Under the pieces are notes generated by a model that saw only the letters and a program-made list of their open reading frames with translations, was not told the origin of the DNA and made no database searches. Positions 10,637-23,029 of a DNA stretch of 64,000 bases are shown here, piece after piece (the first letter of the stretch is position 1; every line of letters begins with the position of its first letter). A program made the translations under genes and the position numbers. The stretch lies in the NCBI RefSeq assembly GCF_005239225.2, contig NC_133288.1, forward strand, positions 8,141,035-8,205,034, in the 5' to 3' direction. This DNA comes from Populus alba. Lineage: Eukaryota; Streptophyta; Magnoliopsida; Malpighiales; Salicaceae.

Positions 10637-13600
10637 ATGGTTAATCCAAACTTCCTACTTCAATGTTCTAGGTTGACAAAAGACAACTATGAAACTTGGT
10701 GTATTCGAGTAAAAGTTTGGTTAGGTTCCCAAGATGTATGAGAGATGGTTAAAAAAGGCTTTCAAAAGCCTATAGATGGAGCAACGTTGACTTTAACTCA
10801 AATGTCTAGATGACGCCACTTTTTAAATAGTGGTCAACGTAACTACCACCAAACAAGCATGAGAAGCTTTACAAGAATCAAACCAAGAAGTTGACAATGT
10901 GCGAAAAGTACATCCACAAAAGCTATGTAGTGATTTTGAAAAGTTACATATGCTTAAATCGAAGAATATTTCAAAATACTTTACAAGAGTATTGGCCATA
11001 TACAATCAAATGAAGATATATGGAAAGAATATGAAAGAGAAACATGTGATAAAGAAGATCCAATGCTCGCTGCAAAAGAAGTTTTATTATGTGGTTGTCA
11101 CAATAGAGAAATCGTAAAATATGGATGTTCTTTCAATACAAGGTCTCATGGAAAAATTATAAGCCTATAAGAAAAGAATTAATAAGATTCAAGAGGAAGT
11201 GGGTGCATAACACTTTTTTTAAAGTAAGATAGTTCTAGATATTTCCAAGGGGGTAGAGGATAAGGACAAAATAGAGAAAAAGAAGGAAGAGACAGATTTA
11301 GAAGAAGAGGCCGAGATAGCCTCAACAAGTCAATTGGTCGACCACATGAAGCAAACCGGTCGATCGGTTATATTGATAGTGAAAATTTGAGATCCAGGTT
11401 TTACAAATCAAAAGTTAAATGCTATCATTATCAAAAGGTAGGTCATTATGCTAAGGATTGCTGAAGTCCAACCAAGAGGGTTAAGGAGAATGCAAATCTT
11501 GTGATAGAATAAGAGAAGGAAGCCACCCTACTACTACTTCATAATGAGAGAATACAAGATGAAGAGAACATGTGGAACCTAGACAAAGACAATAGAGCCA
11601 TCAACTATATGTGTGGGGGGAAAGACAAGTTCATGAAGCTTGATAAAGCAATTAAAGGTAATTTCACATTTGCTGATCATTTAGAGGTTGCCATCAAAGG
11701 AAAATGTATGATTTTGATTAAATTAAAATATAAAAGTCATCAATTTATTGGTGATGTCTATTATATACCAACAGTAAAAAAAAAAAAGAAAAACACAACA
11801 TATTGAGCTTAGGACAATTGTTGGAGAATATGAGATTAAGATGAAAGAGTGTACTTTAACATTACTTGACACTAAATAAGCTATGATTACAAAGGTATTC
11901 ATGATAAAAAAAAAAATGAGTGTTCTAACTAAATATAGAGATAAATATGCCTAAATACCTAAATGCATATGTGAAGGATGAGACTTGGTTTTGACATATG
12001 AAACTTATGCATATAAACTTTGATAACTTGAAAATGATATCACAAAATGAGATGTTGAAGGATCTACCATAATTATACATCCAAATCAATTGTGTGAAAA
12101 ATGTTTAGTGGGAAAGCAATTTCGCAAGAGCTTTTCGAAAGAGTCTACACCAAGAGCAAGTTAACCCTACAAGAAATACATGTCAATGTTTGTGGTCCTA
12201 TCAAACTATGTTTGTTTAGTAAAAATCTATATTTTCTATTTTTTATTGATGCTTATAGTATAAAAACTTAGGTATACTTCTTAAGATAAAAATCTAATGT
12301 ATTTAATTACTTTAAGAAGTTTAAGGCATTAGTTGAAAAGGAAAGTGGATATTCTATAAAATCACTTAAGATGGATAGGGGTGAATTTTTTTCTAGTAAT
12401 TTTAATAAGTTTTGTGAAGATCATGGTATAAAAAAACTCATAATTGTCCTAGATTCCCATAACAAAATGGCATGGTAAAGAGAAAGGATATAAGCATCCT
12501 CAACATGACAAGAAGCATGCTCAAAACTAAGAAGATGCATAAAGAGTTTTGGGCTAAAGCTGTAGATTGTGTTATCTACTCGTCAAATACCAAAGTTTTG
12601 AATAGCATGACCCCACAAGAAGCATAGAATGGAAGAAAGCCAAGTGTTTCTCATTTGAAAGCTTTTTAGAGCATTAACTATGTGCATATAGATGATCAAG
12701 AAAGGACCAAGCTAGATGATAAGAGTAAAAAAAATGATCTTTGTGAGCTATGATCAAAAGTTCAAAGGATACAAGTTTTACAATTCTAATAAAGGAAAGA
12801 TAATGATTAGTATAAATGTTGAGTTTAATGAAGAAGAAGCATGAGATTGAAAGGTAAATGATAGTGAAAAATATAACTTTCTACCAGTTCTTAATGAAAA
12901 TGAGGAAATATATGAAGATCATAAAGAACCTATAGTTACACCTTTATCTACATCAATGAGCTAAACTTCTCCTTCTCCTTCTCCTTCTCCTTCTCCTTCT
13001 CCTTCTTTTATTGGAAGCTCAAATAGTGGCACTGAGTCCCAAGTCCACCAAGAAAGATAGGGAGTCTTGATGACTTATATGAAGTTACTAATCCTAATAA
13101 TGATGTAACACTATATTGTTACCCAGCTATATGTGTTCTTATAATGTTTGAAACAATAATAAAGGATGCATAATGGATAATTGTTATAGATGAGGAGATT
13201 GCATCAATTGAGAAGAATGACATATGGAGATTAGTTCCTAGACCAAATGAAAAGAAGTCAATAGGTGTCAAATAGATCTACAAAGAAAAGAACAATGCTA
13301 AAGAAAATGTGAAGAAATACAAGGCAAGGTTAGTAGTAAAAAGCTATAATCAAAAGCATGGGATTGACTATGATGAGGTTTTTGCTCCCATTGCTATTTT
13401 GAAGACCATTCAATTAATCATTGTTACCACTACCTAATATAGATGGAGAATTTATTAAATTGATGTCAAAATAGCCTTTTTAATGGTTTTTTTAAGGAGA
13501 TCTACATTGAGCAACATATGATTTATGAAGTAAAGAAACATGGAGACAAGGTTTTAAAGTTAAATAAAGCCTTGTATGGATTGAAGCAAGCCTCTAGGGC

Positions 13601-14687
13601 TTGGTATAGTTGTATTTATAGCCATTTCTTAGAAAATGAATTTGTTAAATGCCTCCATAAATATGCTATCTATGTAAAGATAAAAAAGAATGGTGATACT
13701 CTTATTGTATGTTTGTATGTAGATAACTTAATCTTTATAGGAAATAATCCAAAGATGTTTGAAAACTTTAAGCAAACAATGACCAAGGAGTTTGAGATGA
13801 AAAATATTGATCTCATGTCCTATTACTTACAAATTGAGATTAAACAAGGAGAATATTAAATCTTTATGAATCAAGAGAAGTTTGCAAAAGAGGTTCTCAA
13901 GAAGTTCAAGATGGAGGATTGTGCAAAAGTGAACACTCGAGTTGAGTGTGAAGTAAAGATGTCAAAGAATGATGAAAGGAAGAGGATAAACTCTGTAACA
14001 TTCAAGATCTTAGTTGGACTTTTGAGATTTTAACATGCACTCGTTTGGATATTCTTTTAAGAGTATGACTTGTGAGTAGGTTTATAAAGACACCTACAAT
14101 GACACACTTTAAGGCTTTGAAGTGAATTCTTCGGTATATCAAAGGTGTTGTTGATTTTGGCTTATTCTATAGTTATTCTAATAGCTTTGAACATGTGGGT
14201 TATAGTGATAGTAATTAGGTAGGAGAAATGGATGATAGAAAGAGTACTACGAGTTTTGTTTTCTATATGAGAGACACAACATTAACATGGAGTTCAAAAA
14301 AGCAATATATAGTCACTTTGTCAACATGTGAAGCTGAATATATAACTACTATATTATGTGTTTGTCATTCCATATGGCTAAAGAGATTATTGAAGGAATT
14401 GTAAATGCCATAAAAAAAGCCTATTGAAATATATATAGATAACTCATCAGTCATTGCATTAGTAAAGAATTCAGTATTTTATGCTAGAAGTAAGCATATT
14501 AATATAAAATTTCATTACTTATGAGATTGCATTGTAAACAAGAAAGTTGAAGTCAAGTATGTAAATATACAAGACAAAGTCACAAACATATTCACAAAGT
14601 CGCTTAAATATGATGTTTTTATCAAAATGATAGATGTGTTGGGAGTTACAAAGAAATCAAGTTTAGAAGGAATGTTGAAAGTAAAAT
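10637..14687 (+). pseudogene. Copia gag-pol, multiply broken
   Basis: Fragments appear in copia order. The UBN2-type gag starts with a region reading LTKDNYETWCIRVK and ends with ISKYFTRVLAIYNQMK (to about 11,115). The zinc knuckle CYHYQKVGHYAKDC is at about 11,420-11,462. A protease/pre-integrase part follows (11,570-11,900), where the usual DTGA active-site region is replaced by DKDNRA. Degenerate integrase lies at about 12,100-12,640. The reverse transcriptase (about 13,130-13,870) has ALYGLKQASRAWY and the catalytic box as YVDN instead of YVDD. RNase H (14,170-14,640) ends in KSSLEGMLKVK. There are many in-frame stops and at least one frameshift near 13,480. The element is dead. Confidence 0.92.
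12966..13007 (+). repeat. (CTCCTT)n microsatellite inside copia pol
   Basis: About seven CTCCTT hexamers sit between integrase and RT, a usual place for low-complexity linker sequence in copia polyproteins. Confidence 0.9.
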
Positions 14688-14987
14688 GAATTTTGGATTC
14701 TGAAAAATTCAGAAACGATCAACTGGTTTAGTCAACAGAATATAATTTCTGTTTGGATTAGAATTTCTTTGTATTAGTTTAATTTCTTAATTGTCTAGGA
14801 TTTTATGCCTATAAAAAGCTTGTAATTCAGCATTATTAATAAGCATAAAATAGAGAGAATAACTAAGAAATCTCATATAAAATCACTTAATAAAAGTTTA
14901 TCTTCATTTCAATCTTCTTCTTATTATGGAGTTCTTAACCTTACATTGCTATGTTGATCTTATACCGCAATTGTTTTTCTTCCAACA
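14673..14987 (+). repeat. 3' LTR of copia element
   Basis: Opens TGTTGAAAGTAAA right after a purine-rich tract (GTTTAGAAGGAA) that acts as polypurine tract. It matches the 5' LTR over its length and ends near CTTCCAACA. Confidence 0.8.
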
Positions 14988-15210
14988 ACTTTTAGGAAGA
15001 TCATCCTGGTGGCCTATTTTTTATAGAGCTAATCTGTATCTGCTTATTGATTTTAGTCAGAACTATTATAGGAAAATCGCTGCAATACACAATTATTTTT
15101 CTTCCAACACCCTTTGGGAAAATCATCCTGGTAGTCTATTTTTTATAGAGCTAATCTGTATCTGCTTATTGATTTTACTCAGAACTATTACAGGAAAATC
15201 GCTGCAATAC
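14966..15210 (+). repeat. 122-bp tandem duplication spanning LTR end and flank
   Basis: Two direct copies, offset 122 bp, each contain TTTTTCTTCCAACA, then ATCATCCTGG, TATAGAGCTAATCTGTATC and GAAAATCGCTGCAATACA. The unit starts inside the LTR end and runs into flanking DNA, so it arose after insertion of the element. Confidence 0.85.
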
Positions 15211-15259
15211 ATCTATGTAGGTGGCTGTCTTGAAAATATAAATCCCAAAATGAGCTAAT

Positions 15260-16994
15260 TAACAACCCAATAATATTAATAAGTAATAGTCACTTGGTTG
15301 AATGATTTTAGATATAGTGTACAGATTGAATAACGTGAAGGGCCAGCTTCCCTGTCCTGGAAATTAAGAAAATGCCGGTGGATGATTATATATTAGTTTT
15401 CTGCCCAGCTGGTTATTAGTTAGTAAGTATCCAACCTAGAGGTCGACATGGCTTCAGCAGTTTTTCACTCGAAATTAATGAGTTTCTCACATCAATTTGA
15501 CTATTTAGTTACTTCAACTCAAGTCAGTAATGGAGTGCAGCTACACAGAGTCCCATGAAGGAGAAATCACGAGTACTTTCATTGCTATTTATTTACTGCG
15601 TTGACTCATGACCAGCAAGTTGCAGCTGTTTTCTGAAAGAAAAATCAACTCTCAACTAGGGCATAGGCATGCATGATGCTATAGATACGTGGCATGTGGG
15701 ACCGAGTTTTACAACACATGTATGACTTGGGACTTCTAACATTATTAACAGTCTCCCATGAAATATTGGATTTCAAGCGAGGTTGTCAATTTCAATCTGT
15801 TCCGTTTAGAATGATTGAAACATTCCATATTAATTTAAAAGATAAAACAAAATAGAATAAATTTTATTTTATTTTAAATCTTAATCTGTTTCTGGATTTT
15901 TAGGCTAAATTTCACTCGAAAACGTTCCGGTTTCATTCCACATGTTTTGTTCTGTTCTTGAAAAGGTATTGAATCAAATTGAACTTTACTCAATTTCATT
16001 AATTAAACTACCCGATTATAAAAAGCTCTTTTTCATTATTATTTTCAATAACAATAATATTAATAATAATATTAAAAATTATTTTTATTATTTTTATTAA
16101 CAATGATATTAATTTTTTAAAATTAGATTTATCACTAATATATATGGTTTATATTCATATTGTTTTTTTTCATGTTTATACTTTGTAGGAATTTGAGTAA
16201 AACAAGGAATGCTTTAGATTATATTAGCCACTTGATAATATTGACCTAACTTTATATTTAAAATATTTTTGTTAAAACATTTTACTTTCATAATATTTTG
16301 ATATTTTGTTTAAGTTGAATCATTTTAAGTTAAAGATCTATTTAATCTTGACTATTTAGAAATATTTTAAAATTTTAAAATTATATTTGTTTGGCATTGT
16401 GTTTGTATTGTATAATTTATAATTAATTTATCTTGAATTGAAATTATGTTTGTTGAATATATATATATATATAAACAGTACAAACCTCGAAACGGCATTT
16501 TGAAACACTCCAAAACTAAAATATTTTATTTTAATTAAAAAAATAAAACATCTACCATAATAAAATTAACAACTTGATTTCAAGTCATACCGAGTAACAT
16601 GGGTTGAACGAGGCAACAAGTCTCTCTTGTCTTTGGATCCCCACGTGATTGCATGATTAATGCTATTAGGTTACCTAATTTCCTTTGACTGTGTGTGTGG
16701 TGGCAAGCATTAGAGCAGAACTGGCAAGGATCCGTATCATTATTGCCTTGTACGATATCCCGGCTTCATTTTCAAGGGTTAGGGGTTACTTGACACGTTT
16801 TTTCTTTTAGAAAAACTTTTTTGGTTTGTTATTTTTAGTTTTATTTTTTTTATTATGTTTTTATATTCAATATTACTAGGAGTTTTTATTTTTAAAAAAA
16901 TATAAAAAATTATAACATTTTTTGACAGATAAAAATAAATAAACTTTAGTATTTCAAAAGTCTTTTATAATTATGTGTTTTTAGCCTTGAAGAC
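15260..16994. other. Intergenic DNA, no gene recognised
   Basis: AT-rich with no frame of note. The segment 15,780-16,540 has loosely inverted ends around CCGTTT/AAACGG with TTGAAACA-like words, which may mark an old TIR element, but I cannot fix its limits. Confidence 0.45.
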
Positions 16995-17655
16995 CATAGT
17001 TATCTAACCCGATTTGGGAATTGATCAGATTAAGGGGTCAAGTTGCAGGTTTCATGGGTCAACTTGGATCAACCCGGAAAAATTTTAAAAATTATATTTA
17101 AAATTTTAATATTTCATATGAAAAAATTAAAAAAAAAAAAAAACCATATGAATATAGGTTATACATGTTTTAAATAATGAAATTTAAAAGAATATTTTAA
17201 AAAGTTTTTTATCTTACATTGAAAAAACATAACTTTTTTCTTGTGAACATAGTGTACATGTACTAAAGGGCTTCAAATCTCACATTTAAAAAATAATTTT
17301 TTTCCACATTGAAAAAATAATTTTTTTCTTGGAAATATAGAGCATGTATATTAAAAGGTTTCAAATCTCACATTGAAAAAATAAAAAACTTTTCTAATAT
17401 TTATATAGTGAACTTTAAAAAGTGTTAATAACCAATTAAAAAAATACGAAGAAATTAAGGTATAGGAGAAAAACTACATTTGAAAAAAAAAAAAACATCG
17501 GATCTCACTCGGGTTTGCCTAGGTCCCCCAGGTCATGGGTCGACCTGCCGGGTCGATCAGGTTGTTACACTGGCTGATCTTTTGACAAACTCGGATTGGT
17601 CCAGCCACCAGGTCTTAGGTTGACCCGCTGGACCCGTTCGAGTTTAATAACTATG
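16995..17655. mobile_element. TIR element with GGGTC/GACCC-rich ends (MITE-like)
   Basis: The left end CATAGTTATCTAACCCGA is matched in inverted orientation by TCGAGTTTAATAACTATG on the right. The subterminal parts are rich in GGGTC, CCCGG and GACCC words. The interior is A/T-rich with imperfect repeats containing TCAAATCTCACATT. There is no transposase. Relatives of this family appear in the window near 50.58-51.06, 52.80-53.15 and 54.66-54.78 kb. Confidence 0.7.
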
Positions 17656-18439
17656 TTTAAGAGTTTTGAATTATTAAAAAAAAAACCCATTATCATTTAC
17701 TCTTGTTTGTGTTAGTATGTAAGATATTTTTTAAAAAAAAATAAATATTTTTTTATAGTTAATTTATTTTTTTTTCTATTTTGTACTATTATAGTTTCTA
17801 GTTCTTTTTTCATTTGAAGGGAATATTTTTCTATTTTATATTTATTATTATTAGGTTTTTTCTTGTTTTGTTTTTCTATATAAAAGGTGCAATATCTTTT
17901 TGACAAGTGAAAACATTAATAGATAAAATTAATTATTTTGAGAATCTTCCAATAATTATGATATTTTTGGTGTTTTAAGGGTTTTCATTTATAACAAGCC
18001 ACATCATCCATTGCTCCCATTTACATCCGTTTGTAGGAGAATTTTTTATAAAATAAATACTTTTCACAATTAATTTTATTTTTATATTTTATATTATTAT
18101 GATTTTATAGTTTTTTTTTCATTTTATTTTTATATTCATTATTATTAGCAAGGGTTTCTCTAGGTTTATATATATATATATATATATAAAAGAGATTGTA
18201 ATGATCTTTTGGTAAATAAAGACATGAATGTATAAAATTAAATATTTTAAAAGTCTTTATAATGTTCATGGTTTTAAATAAAATTAAGTATTTTAGCAAG
18301 TTAGCTTCTTTTTTTAACGCAAATAAGAATAAAAGATAAAAATATTTGTACAAGCAACATATATTATAAAATTTTAAAATATTTAGTTTTATTTATTTTT
18401 TTACTTGTTGACAACTTCTTTTATATATATATATATATA

Positions 18440-18471
<32 letters not shown>

Positions 18472-19750
18472 CCTGCATCAGCTGTCTTCATGCATGACAA
18501 AAAATAAAACGCACTTTTTATTATTGCAAAAGTTCTTCTTTTATCGCTGCATGTGTATAGTTCCCCACTTTGAGAAATCTTGCTCCGCTGGCATGTATAT
18601 TTTCGACAAATACAGTGCTTTTATCTGTAACTCGTAATCCAAATTGAAGCAAAGCAACTTTCTAGCAACTTGTTTTTTACTATTTGTCTCACTGTGCCTT
18701 TTCTATAAGAGTTTCATTTCTTTCCAAACCGGTTCTTATCTCTCTCTCTCTCTCTACACACATTCGCGCGCGCGTGATAATTATTTAAAAGCTAATATAT
18801 TAAAATTTAATGTATTTGATCCGATTTCAAAACTTGATTGGAAGCTAATATATTAAATGAGATACAATTTGAATATGTAGTATTAAAACATAATTAAGAA
18901 AAAATCAAACTAAAAATCATAAAACATGAGGTTGCTTGACTCAATTTCATGTGAAAAATATATTTTTATCTATTTTTTTTTTATTAATTAAATAAAACAA
19001 AGAAAAAAAAAGGAGAAAATTGTTGGTTTTTAACATTTTAAAAATGTAAAAGGACGATTTTAGTGTTAATAAATTTGATTTAATATAAAAAGTGTTATTA
19101 ATGTATTTTTTTAATTCTTTTTCCTTATTGAGATAATATATTAAAATTCAAGAATTTTTTATTTTGAAATGATTTTTATTTATTTTTAACTATTTAAAGG
19201 TTAATTTGAGATTAGACATCGATTTATTGAGTTTTATGAAGTTTTTCTTAGTTATTTTTAAATAAAAAAAAATTTTAAATATAGTTTTATTTTGTTCAAG
19301 CAGAGTGGAACCAAACATTTTAGCCGTTTGTGGTGGTTGGAATTCCAACAACATACAATTCAGTGTCAGCCAATTATTTAAAAATAATAATGTCTATGTC
19401 GCGCGGGTCTTTTATGTAGGCCCCTATGCGTTTTATCTCATTTGCCAGCGGGTTGGCCCAACCAATTTATCCAATTGGGTATTATTTTTATCTTTATTTT
19501 AAATTGTCCAATTTGTTTAATATTTATACTAATTGTTTTTATCTTTTTATTAAATAAAGAACATAGTATAAAAACCTATATTATTTTTTATAGAAAAAAT
19601 ATTTAATAAAAAAAAATATACTAAAAAATAATTTTATTTCAATACAATTTAAATTATTATTTTTCCTCAAAAAAATTACTAACTTATAATTAAATATATC
19701 CTCGCGCGGTCAACTCGCACCTAAATCTAAATCTACATACATCATCATAT
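17656..19750. other. AT-rich intergenic DNA with microsatellites
   Basis: Holds TA runs at about 18,168-18,188 and 18,421-18,472, and a mixed TC/AC/GC run at about 18,738-18,775. Short frames here lack conserved features; the one at 18,644 opens with TTG. Confidence 0.55.
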
Positions 19751-19754
19751 ACTT

Positions 19755-19985
19755 TTAGGTTCTTGTTTTTAGGTTTTAAAATTATTTTTGAAAAAAAAAT
19801 ATTTTTTTATTTTTTTGCTTCAATTTAATATTTTTTTAATTGTTAAGATTATTTTGATGCGTTGATGTCAAAAATATTTTTTAAAAAATAAAAATAAATA
19901 TTATTTTAATACATTTCTAAATGAAATATACTTTAAAAAATAATCACAACTACATTTTCAAATATACTTTTAGCTTATATTTATA
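19755..19985. repeat. Populus-type dispersed short repeat
   Basis: The segment includes GATGCGTTGATGTCAAAAAT, a poly-A/T block, TATTATTTTAATACATTTC and ends in AATCACAACTACATTTTCAAA. I recall this word order from a very common short repeat of poplar genomes. No coding content. Confidence 0.6.
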
Positions 19986-19999
19986 GTCAAAGATCTCTC

Positions 20000-20575
20000 A
20001 GCCATCTCTAATTATTATATCCTCGTAATGATGCAAGAGTGACATAAGAAAAAATTAAGTCAAACTATTTTTTGAAAATTGAGGGATATGAGTTTTTCAT
20101 TTTTATTTTTTAATATAAAACTACCAATAAGTTCATACTTAGGAATCCGAAGATGGATAAAATCTATCAAAAATTTAATTAATTATGTTATGAATTCTTT
20201 TTTAAAAAGATCATTGGATCTTATTTATTTCATCAGGTTAGTTATCATCTTGTATTTTAATATTTTTTTCAACTCTTATTATACATACGTCTATAATTCA
20301 TTTTTTGACTTGCATTCTTGAATTGATTCAATAAAGACAATTGAAATTATTATTTTTTATGTTTATTTTGGGCATGGAATCCTAGCCTATATTATATATT
20401 TTTTTCATTTTTATGGGATATGAAAATGTCAAGAATTTTTTATTTTTTTTTGCACAACCAAGCATATCCTTCAACCAGATTTTGTATCAAACCAGGAAAT
20501 TAATGAGAACATATTTATCATAGTTTGATTGAAAAGTCTAACACTAATAGCTAAATAAAAAATTGGATCAAGTGT
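20000..20575. other. AT-rich intergenic DNA
   Basis: No motif or credible gene; the frame at 20,079-20,321 has no family resemblance. Confidence 0.5.
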
Positions 20576-20580
20576 GACAG

Positions 20581-20977
20581 TGTAAAAGAACCATCTCAAC
20601 CCAATAAATTAAGCTGTTAGATAAAGTTTCAAGATATGATTTATATTATTCTCTAACACAACCTCTCAAGTGAAAGTCGGAACCTAAGCGTCTTGCTTGA
20701 CAAAAGAGGTTAAGCTGTTAGGTAAGGTCACAAGATATAATTTATATTATTATCTAATACACCTTCTCAAGTGAAAGCTCTTTGGGTTTTAAAATTTACA
20801 CAGATTTACATTACCTTGTGCTTAATTTAAAATAAATAAATAAATAGAGATTGTAAGATTCGAACTCGTGACTGCTTGGTTATCAAGGTTTTGATACCAT
20901 GTCAAAAAATCATCTCAACCCAATAATTTAAGCTATTAAGTAAGATTTCAAGATATGATTTATATTATTATCTAACA
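20581..20977 (-). mobile_element. TRIM retrotransposon with three LTR copies
   Basis: On the minus strand a 78-bp LTR (20,977-20,900) opens TGTTAGATAATAATATAAAT and ends TTTTTTGACA. It is followed at once by an initiator-tRNA-Met type PBS (TGGTATCAAAACC, 20,899-20,887). After a short interior and a PPT-like CTTTCACTTGAGAAGG comes a second, internally deleted LTR (about 20,761-20,702). A second short interior ends in CTTTCACTTGAGAGG, and then a third LTR of 78 bp (20,658-20,581) follows. There is no coding capacity, as expected for terminal-repeat retrotransposons in miniature. No clear target duplication is seen. Confidence 0.75.
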
Positions 20978-20989
20978 AATAAATTTATT

Positions 20990-22992
20990 TTTATAATTTG
21001 AACTTATATAAGTCTAGTGTATATAAATTTGACCTAGCTTGTTTGATGTTTTTTACTTGTTGAGGTTTCCCCCTCAGTCTTGGCGCATAGATATATAGCT
21101 ATGAGGCATGGATTAAAGAATTTAAAAAAAGATAATTAGCAAACCTCCTTGTGAAAAATTTTAAAAAATAATAATTCATTTAAGTAAATTTATAAGATAG
21201 AAACATAATATCATATACAATTATTATTTTTTTAAAAAATACCATTGTCTATTGCTTATTTCAAAGGACTGATGCATAAGCATCAAGAAACGTGGGGTGC
21301 AAATGTCTAAAGAGAAAGAGAAAAAAAAAAAAAAAAAAGGCAAATTCAAATTTCTAAATTAATGAAGGCTGTCAAGAAGTTTTGTTAAAAAACACATGGA
21401 GGGAAAATGACCTCTTCTCTTCTAAAGGAAAGGTTACGTTGAAATATTTAAAAAAATAAAATTGAGGGGCACCACTTTATTTTCTAAAAAAACTTATTAC
21501 ATATTAAATTCACTTTTAGGAAGCAAAAGATGGGTAAATTCTATATAGATTTTTGTTGACTAATAAATTTATATTATAAATTCTTCATCCTAAAGATCAT
21601 GTAGTCTCTTATGCATTCTCGAAAGTATTATACTTGTACCATTAATTATTTTACCTGTTAAGCAAATTTATAGACTTGTACCTTTATTTTATTTTATTTT
21701 TAGATTCTTCAACTCTTTATATATATATATATATAGACACATACACGCACACTTTTACTAGTCGTGTGCTTGGATTAACAATATATTCTTACAATCTTAA
21801 GATTACTAATAAAGAAACTTCAAAAAAAATTGTTCAAAAAATTTGAAATGAGAAGTATTATATATTAATTGAAAAAATTGTAATAAAATACTGCTGCTAC
21901 ATCGTAGTAAAAGAGCTTCCACATAGGTAATTCAAGAACCCCGCTACAAACCATCTAATAAAGTGATAAAAGTTTAAAATAAAAAAATTTATTTATTTTA
22001 TGTTTTTAAATATGAGTCTCTAATAATATAATATTCATTAGAAATTTATCTAATTGTTAATTTTAAAATTTTATAAAATTAATTAAAATTTACATAAGCT
22101 GGTCCAAACAATTATATTAAAAAAATAAAAAAAATAAAAAAAAATCCTCTGCTGTAATGTGCGTAAAAATATTAAGTAAATAAACCTGGAAAGTCTCACA
22201 AGAACATGAGCAAGCGTGGACATGAGGAGAGCATGACATAATACTAAATTATAATTTCAATATTCCATTAAATGTGTGAAATAAAAGTGATCGTGACTTC
22301 TAATAGGTCAGGCTTTTAATATAATACTTTTTTGTAGCAGCTGTCTTTAATTTTCTCTCTGAACCAAGAGCAGCTGTTGTCGGTGATTTCTTCTTCGCGT
22401 AACACTAATTCTCATCGTATTTTTTATTTTTATTATTTTTATCAACACATTTATCTGAATCACTTTACATCCATCTTATTAATTTTATAAATTTTAAAAT
22501 TAATAATTATATAAATATTTAATCATCCTAAAATTTATAAACTCAAATTAATAATCTTTAAAAAATAAATATAAAATTTATCTAGATGAGTTCCATCCTC
22601 TTAAATTAAAATTTACTTTTTAATAATTCTATATCGGATGATTGTACTCCTGGTTTTTTCCATTAAATCTGATGTTTTTACTCTCTCTTTTTATGATTTT
22701 ATTTTGTTTATTTGTGTTTGTTATTCCTGTGCTTCCTTTGATGGGTTAGCCATGCTATAGTGAGGATTTATTCAAGAATTCGGTGGTTTTGGAGTCTGGA
22801 TTTTATGAGCGAAATTGGATTGCCGGATAATTATTATCCAAGATAGTAGAGCTTTTGGGTGAATTGTTAAAACTAAAAAAAAAAAAAAAATCATTTTCAC
22901 TTGTATACAATTTCAAATCTAATTCCATTTATTCTTATATGAAATCTCCTCCGCATGTTCTTAGACGCCTAGCCAGTGGCATTTAATCCCAG

Positions 22993-23029
<37 letters not shown>

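Larger units (their letters stand above)
10288..14987 (+). mobile_element. Degenerate Ty1-copia LTR retrotransposon
   Basis: An element of about 4.7 kb with two similar LTRs of about 315 bp that both open with TGTTGAAAGTAAA. It has a primer-binding site and a gag-pol frame in copia order (gag, protease, integrase, RT, RNase H). The flank before the left LTR reads CCCTA and the flank directly after the right LTR reads ACTTT, so no exact target duplication is seen at this boundary. A tandem duplication at the 3' end may have blurred it. Confidence 0.9.

Noticed and set aside
18644..18856. Small secreted-peptide gene (hydrophobic N-terminus)
   Set aside because: The frame opens with TTG, runs through a TC/GC microsatellite and has no recognisable mature peptide.
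20840..20900. tRNA gene or tRNA-derived SINE (GATTCGAACTC and GATACCATG words)
   Set aside because: The order LTR-PBS-interior-PPT-LTR explains the tRNA-like words as a TRIM primer-binding region. No cloverleaf can be formed.
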